Shown in pieces: positions 59,929 through 64,000 of a stretch of 64,000 bases of DNA (positions within the stretch are counted from its first letter, which is position 1; each line of letters starts with the position of its first letter). Below the pieces are notes generated by a model, which did not search any database, had not been told where the DNA came from, and saw only the letters and a list, made by a program, of their open reading frames with translations. The stretch lies in assembly GCA_903883645.1 (NCBI GenBank), contig CAISBR010000054.1, positions 48,346 to 112,345 of the forward strand. The letters are read 5' to 3'. This DNA is from an uncultured Myxococcales bacterium (lineage in GTDB: Bacteria; Myxococcota_A; UBA9042). Made by a program: the position numbers and the translations under genes.

Positions 59929-61086
59929 CTACTTGAGGCTGCTCAAGAAGGCCGCGATAGTCTTAGCATCTTCAGGCGTTACCAGCCCGTCGGGCATCTT
60001 GGCACCCGGCTTGACCGCCGACGGCTTGCTGATCCACTTCGCAATGTTTTCAGGGTTGTTGACCAGCGTATTGGCGGCAATGCCCATGCGCGAGCCCACG
60101 TGGGTTAGGTTCGGACCACTGGAGGCCGAGCGCGCCGCCACATCCGTGCCTTCGAGGCCGTTGATGAGGTGGCACGATGGGCAAGTCCGCTCTTTGAATA
60201 GCTTTAAGCCCTTCTCGAGCTCGGCGACTGGCGCTTTGGCCGGCTGCTGCTGCGCCTTGACCCAGCTGTCGTAGCTCTCGATCTTGACTTTTTGGCCCTT
60301 GTACTCGACCTCGATCTCGGCGGCGATGGGGTGCACGATGAGCTTGGTGCCCATGAGCGCATGGCTCGAGCCGCACAGTTCTGCACACTGGCCGTCGTAA
60401 ATACCCGGAACTTTGGGGGTAAACGACATGGGATAGGTGCGACCCGGGTTGGCATCGCGCTTGCCGCCCAGACGCGGCACCCACCAAGCGTGGATCACAT
60501 CGGCCGAGGTCATGTGCAGCGTAATCGCCGTGTCGGCGGGCAGGTGCAATTCGTTGGCGGTATGCAGACCTGCGCCCACACCGTTCTTGTAGTCGAACTC
60601 CCACCACCACTGCTTGCCGGTCACGTCGACTTCGACCACGGGCTGGTTGGGGTCGTGCCGCTTCGACATCTTGAAGACGCCAACCAGCATCGGCACGGTG
60701 ATCGCGACGACGATAAGTGTCGGAATCGCCGTCCAAATCACCTCGAGCTTCATGTTGCCATGGCTCTGCTCGGGCAGCGTGTCGTCGCCGTCTTGCTTCT
60801 TAAACTTAACCAGCGCGTAGGCCCAGACAGCGACCACGATCGCCAGGATCGCCGCGTCGAGATACAGCAGCAAGCTATAGAAAAAGCTGCTGATCTCACC
60901 GTTATCGCTGACCGGTGAGTGGGTGTCGCGCGGCGCCGGCTCGGTCGAGCAGCCCGCCAACCACAGCAGCAGCAGCGGCAGGGCGGCAGTCACCGCAACG
61001 TGGAGCAAAGACAGCGCTACCCGACCCGCAGGGTGCCGGGCCAGGCGGTCGCGAAGTGCGCGGATGGTGAGCAAGCGATAGGACAT
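59929..61086 (-). CDS. coxB: Cytochrome c oxidase subunit II with C-terminal cytochrome c (caa3 type)
   Basis: 385 aa from ATG at 61086. A lipobox-like 'LAGC' (after a long first hydrophobic segment), two membrane helices (about 66-88, 110-130), then the CuA domain with 'WWWEFDY', 'AWWVPRLG' and the CuA ligands in 'CAELCGSSHALMG'. A cytochrome c domain follows with CPSCH and ends 'AKTIAAFLSSLK'. The fused cytochrome marks caa3 oxidases. The reading frame remains open to 61464 through a tandem repeat, but ATG 61086 matches the start of the family. Confidence 0.95.
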   Translation of the reverse strand: MSYRLLTIRALRDRLARHPAGRVALSLLHVAVTAALPLLLLWLAGCSTEPAPRDTHSPVSDNGEISSFFYSLLLYLDAAILAIVVAVWAYALVKFKKQDGDDTLPEQSHGNMKLEVIWTAIPTLIVVAITVPMLVGVFKMSKRHDPNQPVVEVDVTGKQWWWEFDYKNGVGAGLHTANELHLPADTAITLHMTSADVIHAWWVPRLGGKRDANPGRTYPMSFTPKVPGIYDGQCAELCGSSHALMGTKLIVHPIAAEIEVEYKGQKVKIESYDSWVKAQQQPAKAPVAELEKGLKLFKERTCPSCHLINGLEGTDVAARSASSGPNLTHVGSRMGIAANTLVNNPENIAKWISKPSAVKPGAKMPDGLVTPEDAKTIAAFLSSLK

Positions 61087-61510
61087 GGTGGAATTCCGAA
61101 GCTGGGATGCCAGTTTGGTCGGCCGATTGCGGTGGGCCGTGGTCAGAGATCCTTGTGGGCGGGTCAGAGATCCTTGCGGGCGGGTCAGAGATCCTTGCGG
61201 GCGGGTCAGAGATCCTTGCGGGCGGGTCAGAACTGCTTGCGGGCGGGTCAGAATTCCGTGCAAGTGAAGCGCGACGCTTGGCTGCACACCGCCCGTTTTA
61301 GGGCTGCAGGTCCCGCATTTGGAGTTGGACGACGCCGCACGCTCGACCTTGACTGCGCGACGACGGGGCGACTCCGCTGCCGGCGGGCGGATTGTAGGCC
61401 AAATGTCGCCGCGAGTCACGAGGCTGTCACGCACTTTTTCGACTACCGGACTCGCTCTCCGCACGCGGCCCAGACAAATGCGCGGTTAGCCCATGAAACT
61501 ACTTGAAATA
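61087..61510. other. Intergenic region between ctaB and coxB
   Basis: 424 bp without a plausible gene. It holds the 21-bp tandem repeats (61141-61260), a purine-rich leader before coxB with GGAATTCC, and about 250 bp of ordinary GC-rich sequence toward ctaB. No clear sigma70 promoter was found. It is the likely 5' control region of coxB and the genes after it. Confidence 0.6.
61141..61260. repeat. 21-bp direct tandem repeats upstream of coxB
   Basis: Five full units of 21 bp plus one partial (units start at 61141, 61162, 61183, 61204, 61225 and 61246), each beginning GGTCAGA and ending TTGCGGGCG. The middle copies are almost identical and the outer ones vary in the central ATCC region. On the coxB strand the unit reads CGCCCGCAAG followed by GATCTCTGACC; 21 bp is two helical turns and seven codons, and the frame remains open into coxB. 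Regulatory array or extra-N-terminal codons are both possible. Confidence 0.92.
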
Positions 61511-62485
61511 CTAGCGCCGAACCAAGTCAAAGGTCATCGCGGTGAACAGCACGTGCAGGTAAGCCAGCGAGGCAAAGAAGGCCCGCTTGGCCATCGCCTC
61601 GGTGCCATTGCGGTATAGTTGTAGGCACTTCCATATGAACCACCCCGTCGCTGCCGCCGCGAACACGCCGTAGCCCACCGACAGGTTGCCAGTGATCGCC
61701 GGCAAGATCGCAAAGGGCATGATGCTGATCGCGTACTGCACGATACGCAAACGGGTCAGCTTGTCGCCGTGCGTCAGTGGCAACATGGGCAGGTGCGCAT
61801 TGGCGTAGTCCTGCTTGCGGAAAAGCGAAATGGCCCAGAAATGCGGCGGCGTCCACAAGAACACGATCACGAAAAGCGTCAGGCTCATCAGGCCAATCCG
61901 GCCATGCAGCGCGGCGTCGACGATCAGCGGTGGCGCGGCACCGGCGGCACCACCGATGACAATGTTGAGCGGCGTCGTGGGCTTGAGCCAAATGGTGTAG
62001 ATGACGACGTAGAAGGCAATCGTGAGTGCACCGGCGAGGGTCCCCTGCCAACCGCCCGACAACTGCAAGGTGGTCAAGCCAGCAAAGGTGAGGAACCAGG
62101 CCCAGATCCAGGCCATCTTGGGCGTGACGAGGCCTGTAGGTAGCGGTCGGTTGCGGGTGCGCTCCATCTTGCCGTCGAGGTCGCGCTCGAACCAAGCGTT
62201 GAACACCGAACTGGCGGCAGCGCAGAGGGCGATGCCGGCCAAGATGGCGGTGCTGCGCGTCCAGCTGGGCCAAGTGCCGTCGTCGATCGCCAGGGCGGGC
62301 AGCCCGGTAAAGAACACCAGGCCGACCACCGACGGTCGGGTCATAGCCAGCAGGCCGAGCAGACGCGACCGTTTGCCGCTCGCCGCAGGGGTGCCGCGTT
62401 CGGTCTCGCCTTCCGCACTAGCCAGCGGCATGGGCGTTTCGTTGCGCACGCCGAGCGCGGGGTCTGCCGACACGATGGTGATCAC
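61511..62485 (-). CDS. ctaB: Protoheme IX farnesyltransferase (heme O synthase)
   Basis: 324 aa from GTG at 62485 (upstream TTG at 62533 is unlikely). UbiA-family polytopic enzyme with Asp-rich motifs 'NAWFERDLDGKMERTRNRPL' (first 20 residues) and a second loop 'YTIWLKPTTPLNIVIGG' region, eight to nine helices. It adds a farnesyl chain to heme b to make heme O, then heme A, for the caa3 oxidase. First gene of the oxidase block, 424 bp upstream of coxB. Confidence 0.93.
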   Translation of the reverse strand: MITIVSADPALGVRNETPMPLASAEGETERGTPAASGKRSRLLGLLAMTRPSVVGLVFFTGLPALAIDDGTWPSWTRSTAILAGIALCAAASSVFNAWFERDLDGKMERTRNRPLPTGLVTPKMAWIWAWFLTFAGLTTLQLSGGWQGTLAGALTIAFYVVIYTIWLKPTTPLNIVIGGAAGAAPPLIVDAALHGRIGLMSLTLFVIVFLWTPPHFWAISLFRKQDYANAHLPMLPLTHGDKLTRLRIVQYAISIMPFAILPAITGNLSVGYGVFAAAATGWFIWKCLQLYRNGTEAMAKRAFFASLAYLHVLFTAMTFDLVRR

Positions 62486-62576
62486 AGATTCCAGGTAAAG
62501 GGGAGGGCCGGCGCTACGCCATTGCAGCGCCAACGGGGCGGGCTGCGCATCGGGCCTGCGCGCTCGCTGCCAGGGG

Positions 62577-63047
62577 TCATTCCCACCAGCGCTCGTCGGC
62601 CTCTTCGGCGTCTTCGTCCGGTTCCGCGTCTACATCATCGATGTCGATGTCGTCGTCCTCGACCTCATCGCCGCGCTTGACGCGGGGCTCTTCGTCGACA
62701 TCTTTCTCGACCCCGACGCCGACTTCGACCTCTTCTTCTTCTTCTTCGTCGTCGACCGAGTAGTCGTCGTCGTCGAAGTTCAGCTCGCGCTCGACCTCTT
62801 CTTCCTCGTCCTCGTCGTCGTCGTCGTACGACTCGTCTTCCTCGTCGTCGTCGTCGTCTTCAAAGTCTTCGTCGTCTTCGAACTCTTCGTCCTCGTCGTC
62901 CCAGTCGTCGTAGCCGGCCCACAAGGGCGCATTCGGCGAAGTCGCTGGGGCTTGCGCTAGGGGCTGAGGCTGCAAGCCATCGGGCTGCAACAACAACCAG
63001 GGCTGAACCGAAATCAGGGTCATCGAAGCATCCGGGGTGATCGACAT
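62577..63047 (-). CDS. Extremely acidic low-complexity protein
   Basis: 156 aa from ATG at 63047; AAGGAG lies upstream, a strong RBS that supports real translation. The first ~45 residues are ordinary and mildly hydrophobic ('MTLISVQPWLLL'). From about residue 46 to the end roughly 70 of 110 residues are Asp or Glu, in runs of D, E and mixed DE encoded by GAC/GAG/GAA triplet tracts; a few Arg, Lys and Trp are near the end. No cysteine, no signal. Such polyacidic tails mimic DNA, bind calcium or histone-like proteins, or buffer metals. Function unknown; 91 bp separate it from the GTG of ctaB. Confidence 0.65.
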   Translation of the reverse strand: MSITPDASMTLISVQPWLLLQPDGLQPQPLAQAPATSPNAPLWAGYDDWDDEDEEFEDDEDFEDDDDDEEDESYDDDDEDEEEEVERELNFDDDDYSVDDEEEEEEVEVGVGVEKDVDEEPRVKRGDEVEDDDIDIDDVDAEPDEDAEEADERWWE

Positions 63048-63415
63048 CGAAACTCCTTGCTGCACGTGCGAGGCCGTCTACTCGCAGGGCGCTTGTGCCG
63101 ATTTTTCGTCGCGGTGGCAAGGGGGTCGCCGAGCAACTGGCGGGCTACTTGCGCGGGCTCTGACAAAGATCATTTAATATCAACAGATTAACAATCGTCA
63201 CTCGAGCAGCAGAACGCACAGAATTCGGTCAGGCGCCGCATCCCACGGCCGTCGCAAGCTGGCAAGCAACGATGGCGTCGATCGTTTTTGCGTCTCGGCA
63301 CCTGCGGGCGACTTGGTGTAGACTCGCGGTTGCCAGCAGGGTTCGCAATCCTGGCGGCCCGCAGGTGGGTCGCGGCGAAGGCACGATTTGGGCAGCGAAA
63401 ATAGCAGGTACCACT
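63048..63415. other. Intergenic region before the right-edge gene
   Basis: 368 bp between divergent genes. An AT-rich island (63161-63200, with CATTTAATATCAACAG) stands out from the GC-rich surroundings and probably contains promoters for one or both flanking genes, but no hexamer pair with proper spacing was convincing. No RNA gene or hairpin with a T-run was seen. Confidence 0.5.
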
Positions 63416-64000
63416 ATGAATACAAAAGGCAATATCAGCATCGACTTGGGCGTTTTGCAGCAGGTCAGGCTGGCCGGCGGACGCACGCCGCTGCTGGCTG
63501 CGGCCCTCGACGGGTTGTTCGATTTGCTGCGATCGGTCGATCTCGACCCGCGCCACGCCCTCGGCGCCCGCAATCCGGCTGGGCTGCTCGAGCGTTTACC
63601 GACCTTGGGCGACTGGCTCGCGCACACGCCCCTGCCTGCGGCGACGGTTGCGGCGGTGGCGGCGCAGTGCGGCTGGGCGAGCGTGTCGCAGGTCCATGCC
63701 GCCGGTGCCGACTGGGTTGATCGCTGGCTTACCCCCGAATTGCTTTTGGCGATTGCCCACTTTCCCCATGCCCAGCAGAGCCATCCGAGCGAGCGCGGCG
63801 CGTGGCTGCAGGCCGTGGCGGCGATGACTGCGGTCGATGCCTACCGTCCGCTTGTCGACGCGGGACTTTCGCCCGAAGAGCTAGAAGATCCAGCCGGTTG
63901 TCACCTGCGGCCGGCGCTCGGGCGTCTTCTTCCGGCGGGTCGCTTCATGGCCGCAACGCTGGGTCTCGGCGCCGTGCTGGCCGCTGCCACCGGTGCTGCC
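63416..64000 (+). CDS. Partial gene of unknown function running off the right edge
   Basis: Open from ATG at 63416 (AGG nine bases upstream) to the last base: 195 codons without stop. Helical, Ala/Leu-rich. Visible parts include 'GGRTPLLAAALDGLFDLL', 'AAVAAQCGWASVSQVHAAGADWVD' and 'HFPHAQQSHPSERGAWLQAVAAM' in pieces; near the end 'MAATLGLGAVLAAATG' may be a hydrophobic segment. No family was recognised. Because the 3' end is missing, neither length nor domain order can be judged. Confidence 0.6.
   Translation, partial: MNTKGNISIDLGVLQQVRLAGGRTPLLAAALDGLFDLLRSVDLDPRHALGARNPAGLLERLPTLGDWLAHTPLPAATVAAVAAQCGWASVSQVHAAGADWVDRWLTPELLLAIAHFPHAQQSHPSERGAWLQAVAAMTAVDAYRPLVDAGLSPEELEDPAGCHLRPALGRLLPAGRFMAATLGLGAVLAAATGAA

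Noticed and set aside
61141..61260. CRISPR array
   Set aside because: The 21-bp units are contiguous, with no unique spacers between them, so it is a tandem repeat and not a CRISPR.
61087..61464. Longer CoxB beginning upstream through the 21-bp repeats
   Set aside because: Family length, signal and helix positions fit ATG 61086. The extension is kept only as an open question in the findings.
2..64000. Insertion sequences, prophage or integrative element genes
   Set aside because: No transposase, integrase, phage structural gene or long inverted repeat was seen on either strand.
1..64000. tRNA or rRNA genes
   Set aside because: No tRNA-like TTCRA/CCA region or rRNA-like stretch was noticed by eye in the intergenic gaps; a dedicated search could still find one.

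Overview
This GC-rich, gene-dense window most resembles a member of the Myxococcota/Bradymonadota (former Deltaproteobacteria). The pointers are many lipoproteins with Ala/Pro- or Asp/Ser-rich linkers, cysteine-rich 'CxxDxxCxDGxxCT' lipoproteins, an eukaryote-like Ser/Thr kinase with a Pro/Ala tether, a bifunctional PutA, and polyhydroxyalkanoate (PHA) genes. Taxonomy is inferred from gene content only. No rRNA, tRNA, CRISPR array, phage or insertion sequence was seen. All genes look chromosomal, often joined by 4-bp ATGA/GTGA overlaps.

Layout. 1-8.1 kb: the end of a possible DsbA-like membrane-anchored protein, a HEAT-like lipoprotein, a rhomboid, a small membrane protein and a very large PutA. 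8.1-17.9 kb: PHA storage region with PhaC (minus), the regulator PhaR (minus), then on the plus strand a four-gene envelope operon (two related lipoproteins around a lipid-anchored alpha/beta hydrolase and a predicted beta-barrel), a mini PhaE/phasin-like protein, an acyl-CoA ligase and a second PhaC. 18-24.2 kb: copper ATPase CopA, a DUF3347 copper-site lipoprotein, two tandem amidohydrolases (the second lacking metal ligands) and a Tat-exported HiPIP with a lipobox, ended by a strong terminator. 24.3-41.5 kb: a mixed accessory stretch with a Cys-rich lipoprotein, S9 peptidase, Smr-like protein, DUF4407 protein, extensin-like protein, FAH hydrolase, DnaQ-like exonuclease, GH31 lipoprotein, pseudouridine synthase, a third PhaC, SprT-DUF2786 protein, SpeD, DUF4920 lipoprotein and a Ser/Thr kinase.

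41.5-51.6 kb: an envelope protein on the minus strand, then a tight plus-strand operon of a lipoprotein built from RND-pump periplasmic domains with no transmembrane domain, a helical lipoprotein and a FadL-like barrel. A Cys-rich lipoprotein, a tandem PilZ-like protein and a PhoB/PhoR-like pair with a soluble kinase follow. 51.6-62.5 kb: a complete minus-strand caa3-type cytochrome c oxidase locus (ctaB, coxB, coxA, coxC, a coxD-cytochrome c fusion, ctaG, a FixH/YtkA-like lipoprotein, a di-heme MauG/CcpA-like protein, SCO, SURF1). 62.5-64 kb: an extremely acidic protein and a partial unknown gene.

Together the window combines carbon storage, aerobic respiration with copper supply (CopA, DUF3347, SCO, CtaG) and several uncharacterised envelope systems. 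The best candidate for something undescribed is the 42.9-47.4 kb operon, where RND porter domains have been separated from the proton-translocating membrane domain and placed on a lipid anchor next to a FadL-type outer-membrane channel. The second is the 10.3-14.7 kb lipoprotein/hydrolase/barrel operon beside the PHA genes.
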